A stretch of 60,482 nt of DNA from an uncultured Flavobacteriales bacterium (GCA_905480095.1 CAJQPF010000030.1:1-60482), one strand, 5' to 3'. Positions 40,613 to 50,235 are shown, numbered from the stretch's first letter. Translations and numbers: made by a program. Notes: generated by a model from the sequence alone, not told the origin.

Positions 40613-42055
40613 ATGATCAATCGCAATGATATAAAAGCAGTCACGAAGTCAATTTTACTTGGTGGCTGCTTTGTTTTTCTAAATGGATTTGGAACTATTC
40701 TAGGCCAAACCTCCACCCCATCGGATTCTGCTGCGATCCGCGCCATTTATGATGAGGTCCTTACAAATGGGGAGGCATACGAGAACTTACGTGTCCTTAC
40801 AAAAACGATAGGGCATCGACTCAGTGGCTCTCCTGAAGCCGAAAAAGCCATGGAATGGGGTGCAGAATTGCTTCGCAACTACGGGGCAGATCATGTTTAC
40901 GTCATGCCCGTTGTGGTCCCAAGCTGGACACGCGGAGACACAGCAAATGCGTCTATAGAAATGTCCTCCGGAGAGAAAATTGACCTTCACATTACCGCTT
41001 TGGGTGGATCTGTAGAGACACCTTACAACGCCCCTGTGACCGCTGAAATAATTGTCGTCAAACACCTTAGCGACCTCGACACGATGCCGCAGCATAAAAC
41101 AAAAGGTAAAATTGTACTGTTCAATCGCGCGATGGATCCTGTCCTCATCAATACAGGGTCTGCATATGGCGGGGCAAACGACCAAAGAGGTCAAGGCGCG
41201 ATATACGCATCTAAAGCAGGCGCTGTAGGTGCTTTGGTAAGATCTCTGACACATTCATTGGACACATTGCCTCATACGGGCGCGATGCACTACGATGAGG
41301 ATATTCCACGAATCCCAGCAGCAGGAATTTCAACAATGGATGCACGAAAACTGGCCCAGCTCTATAAAACAGACCCTGGCCTCCAAGTAACATTTCAAAT
41401 GAACTGTGAGGCGTTGCCGGATGTCGTACAAGGAAACGTTATCGGGGAATGGATTGGATCGGAATTACCTGATGAAATTATCACACTCGGTGGACATCTC
41501 GACTCATGGGACATCGGAGAGGGCGCGCACGATGATGGCGCTGGCATTGTTCATACCATAGAAGTACTACGCACGCTGAAAGCCATCGGATATACACCCC
41601 GAAGAACGATCAGATTCGTCCTTTTTATCAACGAGGAAAATGGAAATCGAGGGGGCATTAAATACGCAGAAATTGCAGCTTCTGAACTCGCAAAAGACGA
41701 ACACGTTTACGTGGCAGCCATGGAGTCAGATGCTGGAGGGTTCAGCCCACGCGGATTCAGTATGGACGCCACAGACACACTTGTGGACATTGTAAAAAGC
41801 TGGAAGCCCCTTTTCGAACAGTACAACATACACCGATTCAAGAAAGGATGGTCCGGAGTTGACATCGGTCCACTAAAGCAACTTGACAGGCGCCCCTTGT
41901 TAATAGGACTTGTTCCAGACGGCCAACGTTACTTTGATTTCCACCACAGCACCTCAGACGTTTTTGAAAACGTACACAAAAGAGAATTGGAATTGGGGGC
42001 CGCCACCATGGCGTCGATGATTATGCTCATCGACAAATACATCCCCGCCCCATAA
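40613..42055 (+). CDS. M28 family peptidase (carboxypeptidase Q-like, PA domain)
   Basis: ITLGGHLDSWDIGEGAHDDGAGIVHTIEVLRTL and INEENGNRGG motifs. Confidence 0.92.
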   Translation: MINRNDIKAVTKSILLGGCFVFLNGFGTILGQTSTPSDSAAIRAIYDEVLTNGEAYENLRVLTKTIGHRLSGSPEAEKAMEWGAELLRNYGADHVYVMPVVVPSWTRGDTANASIEMSSGEKIDLHITALGGSVETPYNAPVTAEIIVVKHLSDLDTMPQHKTKGKIVLFNRAMDPVLINTGSAYGGANDQRGQGAIYASKAGAVGALVRSLTHSLDTLPHTGAMHYDEDIPRIPAAGISTMDARKLAQLYKTDPGLQVTFQMNCEALPDVVQGNVIGEWIGSELPDEIITLGGHLDSWDIGEGAHDDGAGIVHTIEVLRTLKAIGYTPRRTIRFVLFINEENGNRGGIKYAEIAASELAKDEHVYVAAMESDAGGFSPRGFSMDATDTLVDIVKSWKPLFEQYNIHRFKKGWSGVDIGPLKQLDRRPLLIGLVPDGQRYFDFHHSTSDVFENVHKRELELGAATMASMIMLIDKYIPAP

Positions 42056-42069
42056 ACACGCCTTACAGT

Positions 42070-43812
42070 TTAGTCACAAACAGTACCAAACGTAGACAAC
42101 AAAGCCAAAAGGTCTGAAGTACCCGCTGTATTGTCTCCATCTAAATCACCCAAACAAGTTGATGTGCCTGGGAAAATACACGAGCCATCATCATCATTTG
42201 CAAGTTCATTGTAGTTGTCAGCATTTGGATACATACATCCGCCTATGACAATAACTGCCTCCTCACAAGGTGTACCGCCATATGTAACACAATCTGCTGC
42301 ACTGAATGTCGCATTGAAAGCGCCAAAACCATCTGGATAAATACATCCGTATTCTGGAACATCATCACAAGAAGCATAGATACAGCTTGAGTTTCCGTAT
42401 TGATCGTATGCTTGAGTTGTTGCAGTAGCGTCATAGTTGGATGCATTTGCATCAAGACAACCTTCTACTCCTACAACTGGCTCTTCACAAGGCGTTCCTC
42501 CATAAGTAACACAATCTGATGCACTGAATGTCTCATTGAAAGCGCCAAAACCATCTGGATAAATACATCCGTATTCTGGGATATCATCACAAGACGCATA
42601 AACACAGCTTGAGTTTCCGTATTCATCGTATGCTTGAGTTGTTGCATTAGCGTCATAGTTAGAAGCATTTGCATCAATACAACCTTCTACTCCTACTACT
42701 GGGGCCTCACAAGGTGTGCCTCCATAACTCTCACATTGCGTTGCATTAAACTCAGCATTGAAAGCGCCAAAGCCATCAGCATATATACATCCATACTCTG
42801 GGATATCATCACATGAAGCATATACACAGCCTAAGTTTCCGTATTCATCGTATGCTTGCGCTGTTGCATTGGCGTCGTAGTTAGATGCATTTGCATCAAG
42901 ACAACCTAAAACATCAGCACAACCAGGTGTCAATGTTGATGTGGTTACTGTTCCAGCCTCTCCTGCTGTTACGGTAACATTTGTATTCAAACAGCCGTCA
43001 CCCCATTGCAATCCCCAGCCAGAATAACCATCAGCTACTCCACTAACGGCAACAACATATTCAAAAGTAGTCCCAGGTGCTATCTCAAGTGATCCAGTGT
43101 AAACACCATCACCATCTTCGTCAAAAAGTTCAGCACCAAATCCGTTCCAACCATTCCAAGAACCATTTACAGTGACAAGTGCGTAGTCAGCACTTGGTTG
43201 ATCAACACCATTCATATCCACAATAAATTCAATTGTTGCAATTGGCAATACACAAGAACCATCATCAATCGTTGCATCTGGATCATAGTTTGATGCTGTA
43301 GCATCTGTACAACCATAAACATCAGAGGATGAAAAAGAAGCCGTCACTGTGATATCTGTTAGTGTCACTGAAACATCTTGAGTCGTGACGTATAATAGGA
43401 ATGAACTAAATGTATTCGAACCCTGAGAAGGAATGTCTATTGAGTATAATCCAGCCTCACCACTAACCGTGACAGGAACCGTATTGAAACTAGGCTCTGT
43501 ATCAGGGTACGGATTATATTCAAATCGAAAATAGACATCAGTCGCGGTCATCTCAGGAGTAGAACCTGTAAACGTGATTGAGCCACCATCTACAAAACTT
43601 AAGGGATAAAGACTAGCGTCTTCATTTGCAAAACCTCCCCAAGACTGAGAACCAGTTGGGTTCGTGTAAACTCCAGAATCATAGAATGTTCCACCGAACA
43701 CGCCAGAGAATACGACATCTGTAAAGGTTGTTTCTTGTGCGTAAGAGGATACTGAGAAACTTATAAAAACAAGAAGAGCTAGAGCTCTTGAAAATGAATT
43801 ATTATAGGTCAT
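42070..43812 (-). CDS. Secreted modular repeat protein with dockerin-like C-terminus
   Basis: Signal peptide, beta-sandwich module, GSWNGWNGFG module, three 74-aa repeats, terminal CLGDLDGDNTAGTSDLLALLSTFGTVCD. Confidence 0.82.
   Translation of the reverse strand: MTYNNSFSRALALLVFISFSVSSYAQETTFTDVVFSGVFGGTFYDSGVYTNPTGSQSWGGFANEDASLYPLSFVDGGSITFTGSTPEMTATDVYFRFEYNPYPDTEPSFNTVPVTVSGEAGLYSIDIPSQGSNTFSSFLLYVTTQDVSVTLTDITVTASFSSSDVYGCTDATASNYDPDATIDDGSCVLPIATIEFIVDMNGVDQPSADYALVTVNGSWNGWNGFGAELFDEDGDGVYTGSLEIAPGTTFEYVVAVSGVADGYSGWGLQWGDGCLNTNVTVTAGEAGTVTTSTLTPGCADVLGCLDANASNYDANATAQAYDEYGNLGCVYASCDDIPEYGCIYADGFGAFNAEFNATQCESYGGTPCEAPVVGVEGCIDANASNYDANATTQAYDEYGNSSCVYASCDDIPEYGCIYPDGFGAFNETFSASDCVTYGGTPCEEPVVGVEGCLDANASNYDATATTQAYDQYGNSSCIYASCDDVPEYGCIYPDGFGAFNATFSAADCVTYGGTPCEEAVIVIGGCMYPNADNYNELANDDDGSCIFPGTSTCLGDLDGDNTAGTSDLLALLSTFGTVCD
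42264..42905. repeat. 222-bp in-frame tandem repeat, about 2.9 copies
   Basis: The anchor CACAAGG recurs at 42264, 42486 and 42708 (spacing exactly 222 bp) with high identity between units. Confidence 0.9.
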
Positions 43813-43851
43813 GATTATAATATTGATAGTTTTCAACAAGGATGCGTTGTT

Positions 43852-43889
43852 AAATATACACTAAGTTTATAGTAAAATATACAATAAGT
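43852..43889 (-). promoter_or_regulatory. Two copies of a shared upstream box (ACTTA[T/G]TGTATATTT on minus)
   Basis: AAATATACACTAAGT (43852-43866) and AAATATACAATAAGT (43875-43889), 23 bp apart, upstream of the 43812 start. The second recurs exactly at 48482-48496. Confidence 0.55.
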
Positions 43890-43942
43890 GAACTTTTTTT
43901 TTATGTGCAACTTTAAATGAATAGCAAAAACATATAAACCAG

Positions 43943-44641
43943 CTACATTCTAAACAAATAATTTTCTTCTTCTACAATTTTTGAATATCGCTCAAAATCA
44001 AATTTGAATAAATTAGCAGGTCGATGTTTGACATTCTTCTGCTTCTCATCAAGGTTTATAAGCGGAATGGGCTTAATCTTTTTACGAAAATTTGCTTTAT
44101 CTAGCGCAGAATCCTGAGAATATTCATACAGCTTTTGCATTTCATTCAGTGTAAATTTCTCTGGCAATAAATCAAAGCATATAGGCTCCCTTTTTAATTT
44201 TTGACACAAGAGATTAAATGTCGATTCTAGAATCTCATTGTGATCAAAAGCCAATTGAAGTGTTTCGCGAATAGGCACCCACTTAACCTCTTCAGCCCAA
44301 GAATCTGCTACTGCATTGATGTCTTCTTTTCTAACAAGCGCAAAATAAGCGTTCGTAATCACACGGCCTTGAGGATGCCTGTCAGGTTTGCCAAATGTTT
44401 GACCTTGGTGAAGTGTCACTTCCTTGACTTTGGTTAATTCTGTAAGAATTCTATTTGCAGCATCTGTCAAATCTTCATCAGGATAAACAAGGTCACCTGG
44501 AATTGCCCAAACGCCCATATAAGGCTCAATTGCTCTTTTAATTAACAAAGCATGAATCTCACCTTTATCATATCCAAAAATAACACAATCTAAAGAAAAT
44601 GAATATGAGAAAAAGTTATCGAACTTAATTTTATACGCCAT
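43943..44641 (-). CDS. NrtR/AraR-like Nudix-related transcriptional regulator
   Basis: N-terminal Nudix-like domain with degenerate box GDLVYPDEDLTDAANRILTELTKV; C-terminal winged-helix-like region (FTLNEMQKLYEYSQDSALDKANFRKKI). Confidence 0.88.
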   Translation of the reverse strand: MAYKIKFDNFFSYSFSLDCVIFGYDKGEIHALLIKRAIEPYMGVWAIPGDLVYPDEDLTDAANRILTELTKVKEVTLHQGQTFGKPDRHPQGRVITNAYFALVRKEDINAVADSWAEEVKWVPIRETLQLAFDHNEILESTFNLLCQKLKREPICFDLLPEKFTLNEMQKLYEYSQDSALDKANFRKKIKPIPLINLDEKQKNVKHRPANLFKFDFERYSKIVEEENYLFRM

Positions 44642-44875
44642 CCTTTATTTCAGTTAACAAACGCCTTTAAAATATTAAAAAACCAATTATTATAACTCAA
44701 AATTCCCATATATAAATCCCAATAGAACTAATTCTTGGTGATCCCGAACGAATCGTCTGCACATATGAATGGTTCATTCTGAATGATCAGATGGAAAATG
44801 TTGCCTTTATATTAAGCAACAAATTAAGGAAAAAAAAACCAACTATCATTTAACCTTATTTTTCCTGGATAAATT

Positions 44876-46978
44876 TTAGCATTCGTTACCGAAAGCAGCT
44901 AGAATTTCTAAAATGTCAGAAACCCCAACTATTCCATCCATATTTAGGTCGTATTGGCAACCTGCACTGCAACCAAATTCGCTTAGTACAGTAAGCACAT
45001 CGCTTACTGTAACAAAACCATTGTTATCTATGTCTTCAGGACATCCTGGATCAACTGTTACACAACCCGAACATGACCCCCAAGTATCAACTGTTGTAAT
45101 CGCGCCTACTGTAATTAATCTGTTTGCCCAATTTGAGTAATCTGTAACCGGCGCACACGTCCCACCATTTAGCATTTCTTCTATTAAGCCAGGTGTTTCT
45201 TGCTGGCCCCATCCATCTGTACAATATATATATTCAAATGTCCCTGCAGGCAAGCCAAATGTGCCTTCCCAGACCCCATCTCCATCTCCATCAGTTAATG
45301 AATAGCTCCCACATGACCACCCCTCTGATGGACCTGTAGCTGCAACAGCTGTAGGTGTAAGTCCTGAACAATTCATATCTACTGTTAAGGTGACTTCATA
45401 CATGCATGAACCATTGTCTGTAGAAGCAGATGCATTATAATTAGACGCTGTGGCATCTGTACATCCTGAAACGACACCACAACCAGGCGTTAATGTAGAT
45501 GTGGTTACTGTTCCAACACCTCCTGCTGTAACGAAAACATTTGCATTTCCACAACCGTCTCCCCATTGCAGCCCCCATCCAGACCAATTATCAGCAGAAC
45601 CTGTGACAGCAACTACATATTCAAAGGTCGTCCCTTGCTCTATCTCAAGAGATCCGGTATAAATACCATCAGAATCTTCATCAGCTAAAGTTACACCCCA
45701 GCCGTTCCAACCATTCCAAGAACCGTTTACAACGACATTGTCATATTCAGCACTTGGCTGGTCTACACCGTTCATGTCTACAACAAATTCAATCGTTGCT
45801 GTTGTAGACTCTCCCTCACAGGATCCACATGTCCCATACGTATTTGAAACATCTCCTGAACCCACCACCCATTGTCTGTTTGCATATGAAAAGTTATCTG
45901 TCACGGGAGTACATGACCAATCTTCTGAAGCTGAACCTGCAGCAACTAAATCCTCCTGAACTCCATCTAACACTAACAAATACTCCATGTTATCTGCTGG
46001 TGCAGGGTCAAATGTAAATGTCCAAGAACCATCGCCATTGTCAGAAGCTGTTGGACCTGCAGCTGGATCCCAGCCCCACCATGGACCAGTCATTTCAACT
46101 GAAGTAGCTGCACCGCAAACAGTTGTTGTAATATTGAGTGTGGTGGATGAATACGTACACGAACCATCATCAGTCGTTGCATTTGGATTATAGTTGTCAG
46201 CTGCTGGGTCTGTACATCCAACATCAGCATCTTGATACACCCGAACATAATCAACCTGCATAACTGCAGGAAATTGAGTTGCCCCATTAGGTGGACCAGG
46301 CCAATTACCACCTACAGCAAGGTTAATGAGAAAAAAGAACGGCTCATGAAACTCTTCTTTTGAAATTGAACTGGAACTAATATCAGTCTCATAATACATA
46401 ATCCCATTTAGAAACCATTGAATACTCGAAGGGGACCATTCAATACTATATACCTGGAATTCATTGGCATCGCAAGAAATAGACCCTCCAGAATATTGGT
46501 GTCCGTTGTTGTTGTAATGATGGGTTCCATGAATAATGGTCTCATTATTAATATGCTCCATCACATCAATTTCTCCGCATTGCGGCCAACTTACATTGTC
46601 AATGTTGGCGCCAAGCATCCAAAATGCTGGCCACAGACCTTGACCCACAGGAACTTTAATCCTGGCTTCAACCCTCCCATAAGTAAAGTCAAATAAACCT
46701 TTTGATTTGATTCTCGCAGATGTATAGCTTGCGGCACCGAATTGTTCATTAATGGCTGTAATATTTAGATAGCCATTTTCAACAGAGACGTTAGAGCTGC
46801 TATTTGTGTAATACTGTTGTTCGTTGTTGCCCCACCCCCAATTACCTTGACCGATATCATAGGTCCATTGATTGAGATTTAACGCACTTCCATCAAATTC
46901 ATCAGACCAAATCAAAGTGTTCTGACCCAGTGCTGTAAGATGCAAAAAGGAAAATAATAATACAAGGTGAATTTTCAT
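44876..46978 (-). CDS. GH16 beta-glucanase (laminarinase-like), multimodular, dockerin-like C-terminus
   Basis: LIWSDEFDGSALNLNQWTYD; WPQCGEIDVMEHIN catalytic motif; HEPFFFLINLAVGGNWPG; GSWNGWNGWG-type modules; double EF-hand-like C-terminus. Confidence 0.93.
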   Translation of the reverse strand: MKIHLVLLFSFLHLTALGQNTLIWSDEFDGSALNLNQWTYDIGQGNWGWGNNEQQYYTNSSSNVSVENGYLNITAINEQFGAASYTSARIKSKGLFDFTYGRVEARIKVPVGQGLWPAFWMLGANIDNVSWPQCGEIDVMEHINNETIIHGTHHYNNNGHQYSGGSISCDANEFQVYSIEWSPSSIQWFLNGIMYYETDISSSSISKEEFHEPFFFLINLAVGGNWPGPPNGATQFPAVMQVDYVRVYQDADVGCTDPAADNYNPNATTDDGSCTYSSTTLNITTTVCGAATSVEMTGPWWGWDPAAGPTASDNGDGSWTFTFDPAPADNMEYLLVLDGVQEDLVAAGSASEDWSCTPVTDNFSYANRQWVVGSGDVSNTYGTCGSCEGESTTATIEFVVDMNGVDQPSAEYDNVVVNGSWNGWNGWGVTLADEDSDGIYTGSLEIEQGTTFEYVVAVTGSADNWSGWGLQWGDGCGNANVFVTAGGVGTVTTSTLTPGCGVVSGCTDATASNYNASASTDNGSCMYEVTLTVDMNCSGLTPTAVAATGPSEGWSCGSYSLTDGDGDGVWEGTFGLPAGTFEYIYCTDGWGQQETPGLIEEMLNGGTCAPVTDYSNWANRLITVGAITTVDTWGSCSGCVTVDPGCPEDIDNNGFVTVSDVLTVLSEFGCSAGCQYDLNMDGIVGVSDILEILAAFGNEC

Positions 46979-46984
46979 GGCTAT

Positions 46985-47000
46985 GAATATAACAATAAAT
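46985..47000 (-). promoter_or_regulatory. Diverged copy of the shared upstream box
   Basis: GAATATAACAATAAAT, similar to AAATATACAATAAGT, just upstream of the GH16 start. Confidence 0.3.
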
Positions 47001-47017
47001 GGGTCAAAAGGTCGTAT

Positions 47018-48439
47018 TTAATTCTTGATAAATGATACGGTGTTAAAATTATTCCCGCCAATCAATTGAATGAAATACATCCCACTCATCAAAGATGAAA
47101 TATCTACTGAACCTGAGTTTGATCCAGACATTAATTTACGCCCCATTGAATTATATATGATATAGCTGTAATGACTTGGAACATTAGATAGTGAAATCTT
47201 GTCAGAAGCAGGATTAGGATATACTTCAAACTCCAGTTCAAGATCCGACACACCAACTTCATCCTCACATGCGGGACACATTGCACCACCACAATCAATG
47301 CCGGTTTCGTCTTGGTTCATCACACCATCATTACAGGTTTCTAGCAAAGACTCCCCTTTATAAAGATATAAATTGTCATACCAAGCGTTTGGTAAATTAG
47401 AAGTAATATGTATCTGAGCCAAGTCACTTGTCGTTAAGTTACCAATCACAAGAGGCCCAAAAACAGTGATATCAACATCAACGGAAACCCAAGCCCCAGC
47501 TATCATAGCGGGATTCGTTCCAGCATTAAAATTAACTTCTAAACCAGTGGCTCCAGCTTCTGTTTCATTCCCTGCCCAATCCACTAATTTTAAGTTAAAA
47601 ACTTTATCGATAACATACGTTTCATCCGTATAGAAATCAAAATGAAGATGTGTAAATGCAGAGGCATCTATTCTATTGTTCTCAAAATTGATTCCTTGGC
47701 AACCTTCACCCAAATAACGCTGTGTTGGATTGCCTACAATCATCTCTTCTGCTACTGCAGGAGAAAAACCACACAAACCAAAATCAAAATCATCAATTAC
47801 AACATCCGCATAAGCATCACTGTAAATAGAAATCACATCGCCTGGCTCTCTGGCTGGCGGTGTTGGAGCTGAAACCATTGGTCCACCAATCACAACAACA
47901 CATTCCCCATCAACACATTCTTGTCCCTCAGGACATGTGACATCCGCACAAGGGTCTGCGATGGCACTACTTGAAACAGTCATATTTGTTAATGTTACTG
48001 GCGCATCTAGCGTAGTCACATACAATAGGAATGAACTAAATGTATTGTCTCCTTGAGCAGGAATGTCAACTGAGTAAGATGTTTCAACTGTACCACTCAC
48101 GGTCACAGAAGCAGTGACAAAACTAGGCTCAGTGTCAGGATATGGATTGTACTCAAATCTGAAATACACATCTACGTCTACCCCAGCAGTTGCACCTGTA
48201 AAGGTGATCTCGCCACTGTCGGAAAAACTCAATGGATAAAGACTGACATCTTCATTCGCAAAGCCAGCCCATCCTTCAGAACCTGTAGGGTTTGTATAGG
48301 TGAAGCCATCCTGAGTTGCACCCCCAAATGTACCGGAGAACACCACGTCTGAATGTATGACTTGAGCGTGTAAAAATACAGAAGCACTGATGGAAATTAA
48401 AAAAGCAAAAACTCTGAATAATGAAGTCTTGTAGGTCAT
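47018..48439 (-). CDS. Secreted protein with T9SS type-A C-terminal sorting domain
   Basis: Signal peptide; N-terminal module closely matching the 42070-43812 protein; C-terminal VYPNPASDKISLSNVP...GMYFIQLIGGNNFNTVSFIKN. Confidence 0.82.
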   Translation of the reverse strand: MTYKTSLFRVFAFLISISASVFLHAQVIHSDVVFSGTFGGATQDGFTYTNPTGSEGWAGFANEDVSLYPLSFSDSGEITFTGATAGVDVDVYFRFEYNPYPDTEPSFVTASVTVSGTVETSYSVDIPAQGDNTFSSFLLYVTTLDAPVTLTNMTVSSSAIADPCADVTCPEGQECVDGECVVVIGGPMVSAPTPPAREPGDVISIYSDAYADVVIDDFDFGLCGFSPAVAEEMIVGNPTQRYLGEGCQGINFENNRIDASAFTHLHFDFYTDETYVIDKVFNLKLVDWAGNETEAGATGLEVNFNAGTNPAMIAGAWVSVDVDITVFGPLVIGNLTTSDLAQIHITSNLPNAWYDNLYLYKGESLLETCNDGVMNQDETGIDCGGAMCPACEDEVGVSDLELEFEVYPNPASDKISLSNVPSHYSYIIYNSMGRKLMSGSNSGSVDISSLMSGMYFIQLIGGNNFNTVSFIKN

Positions 48440-48481
48440 AATTGATTAAATTGTTTTGAAGTAAATGAGAGGTATATAGTC

Positions 48482-48496
48482 AAATATACAATAAGT
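48482..48496 (-). promoter_or_regulatory. Shared upstream box, third exact/near-exact copy
   Basis: AAATATACAATAAGT identical to 43875-43889. On minus it reads ACTTATTGTATATTTG, including TAnnTTTG, the Bacteroidetes -7 consensus. Confidence 0.5.
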
Positions 48497-48605
48497 ATGC
48501 GTTACATGGTAAGCCTATAACAAGGGCTTCGTGTAAAAATTACACTGTATTCCGTAAATTTTGAAAATTAAATGCGTAGATTTTGCGGTTCAATAAACAG
48601 AAAAC

Positions 48606-50231
48606 ATGACCAAGCAAGAAACAAACTACAGTGCACTGACAACATTGACAACAGTATTCTTCTTTTGGGGGTTTATTGCCGCCGGCAATAGTATTTTCAT
48701 TCCCTTTTGTAAAAATTACTTTTCGTTAGACCAATTCCAATCTCAACTTATTGACTTTGCTTTTTACCTCGCATACTTTGTGGGTGCTTTGGGATTATTC
48801 GTTGTAGGCTCTCAGAAAAACAAAGATCTTGTCGGAAGCTGGGGATATAAAAAAAGTACAATATATGGTTTGCTCTTCTCGGCGCTCGGCGCTGGAACGA
48901 TGATTGTATCTGTCTATATGAACACCTTTACTGGAATGCTATTGGGACTGTTTGTGGTCGCTCTAGGATTCTCACTTCAGCAAACATCTACAAATCCGTT
49001 TATGATCGCATTGGGCGACCCTAAAACGGGCAGCAACAGAATCAACCTTGGAGGTGCCATCAATTCCTTAGGCACAACATTGGGCCCGATTATTATTGCT
49101 TTGGCGCTATTTGGATCTGCTGCCGCAGTAGATGATGACATGATTGCGTCTTTAAGTTTAAGTAAGGTGATCGTGTTATATGGCGCCGTCGGCTTATTAT
49201 TTATTGCACTCGCTACCATTTTAGGGAAGTCAAAAAGTGTGCCCGCAGGCATTTCTGAGGAAACTCCTGAAAAAGCAAACAACGCACTCCTCACACTGTT
49301 AACTATGACAGTATTACTTGCAGTCTGCTTTGCCCCCGTTTTTAACAGCTACAGGTTCGATTATGCAGTACTTGACATGCCCGGAATTGAAATGACCAGA
49401 ATGAGTTGGCTGTCGGGAGGCCTTGCGGTCATTGTCATCGGCATTCTTTTTGCGCAATTTAAATCATCACGCAACGCTTCTGGTTGGGGCGCAATGCAAT
49501 ACCCGCAGCTTACACTGGGGATGCTCGCTATTTTTGTATACGTAGGTGTAGAAGTGGCGATCGGATCGAACCTCGGAGAGTTTTTAAAGCAGCCTGAGTT
49601 TGGAGGATTTGAGTCTTCTGAAATCACACCATTTGTTGCGATGTTTTGGGGGAGTTTAATGATTGGTCGTTGGGTTGGCGCAGTCAACGTTTTTCCGCTT
49701 TCTTCTGTCCAGAAAAATATTCTAAAATTTGTCGTACCGTTCGTGGCTTTCGGCGTCGTGATGGGTGCCACACACCTCGCTGGGTATGACACCTCAGCCC
49801 TCAAGTGGTACTTTATTTGCATCTTAGTCCAAATCGCAGCGTTTTTTCTCACGAAAGACAAGCCCGCATATACACTTAGCGTTTTCGGGATTCTCGGACT
49901 GACCTCCATCATTATTGCGCTCAACACGACAGGTCTTGTCGCAGTTTACGCGCTTCTTGCTTGTGGACTTGCATGCTCGATCATGTGGCCTTGTATCTTC
50001 TCATTGGCAATCGCTGGACTGGGAAAGTACACCACACAGGGATCTGCATTCCTCGTCATGATGATTCTAGGAGGCGCCATCATCCCTCCCATTCAAGGGA
50101 AACTTGCCGACCTTGAATCCGTGGGGATTCAGAACTCTTTTGTGGTCGGAGGACTTTGCTTTGCTTATCTCGTTTACTACGCTTGGTTTGCAAAACGCTC
50201 GCTCAACAAACAAGGTCTAACATTTGAGTAA
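48606..50231 (+). CDS. Sugar MFS transporter (FucP-like)
   Basis: 12-TM-like protein; FFFWGFIAAGNSIFIPFCKNYF N-terminus and QQTSTNPFMIALGDP motif typical of FucP-family permeases. Confidence 0.88.
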   Translation: MTKQETNYSALTTLTTVFFFWGFIAAGNSIFIPFCKNYFSLDQFQSQLIDFAFYLAYFVGALGLFVVGSQKNKDLVGSWGYKKSTIYGLLFSALGAGTMIVSVYMNTFTGMLLGLFVVALGFSLQQTSTNPFMIALGDPKTGSNRINLGGAINSLGTTLGPIIIALALFGSAAAVDDDMIASLSLSKVIVLYGAVGLLFIALATILGKSKSVPAGISEETPEKANNALLTLLTMTVLLAVCFAPVFNSYRFDYAVLDMPGIEMTRMSWLSGGLAVIVIGILFAQFKSSRNASGWGAMQYPQLTLGMLAIFVYVGVEVAIGSNLGEFLKQPEFGGFESSEITPFVAMFWGSLMIGRWVGAVNVFPLSSVQKNILKFVVPFVAFGVVMGATHLAGYDTSALKWYFICILVQIAAFFLTKDKPAYTLSVFGILGLTSIIIALNTTGLVAVYALLACGLACSIMWPCIFSLAIAGLGKYTTQGSAFLVMMILGGAIIPPIQGKLADLESVGIQNSFVVGGLCFAYLVYYAWFAKRSLNKQGLTFE

Positions 50232-50235
50232 AGTG

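Noticed and set aside
42264-42905. CRISPR-like repeat array
   Set aside because: The 222-bp repeats are in frame, contiguous without spacers and encode protein modules.
45450-46193. Plus-strand ORFs opposite the GH16 gene
   Set aside because: Shadow ORFs of the GH16 coding strand (Pro/Ser/Thr-rich translations).
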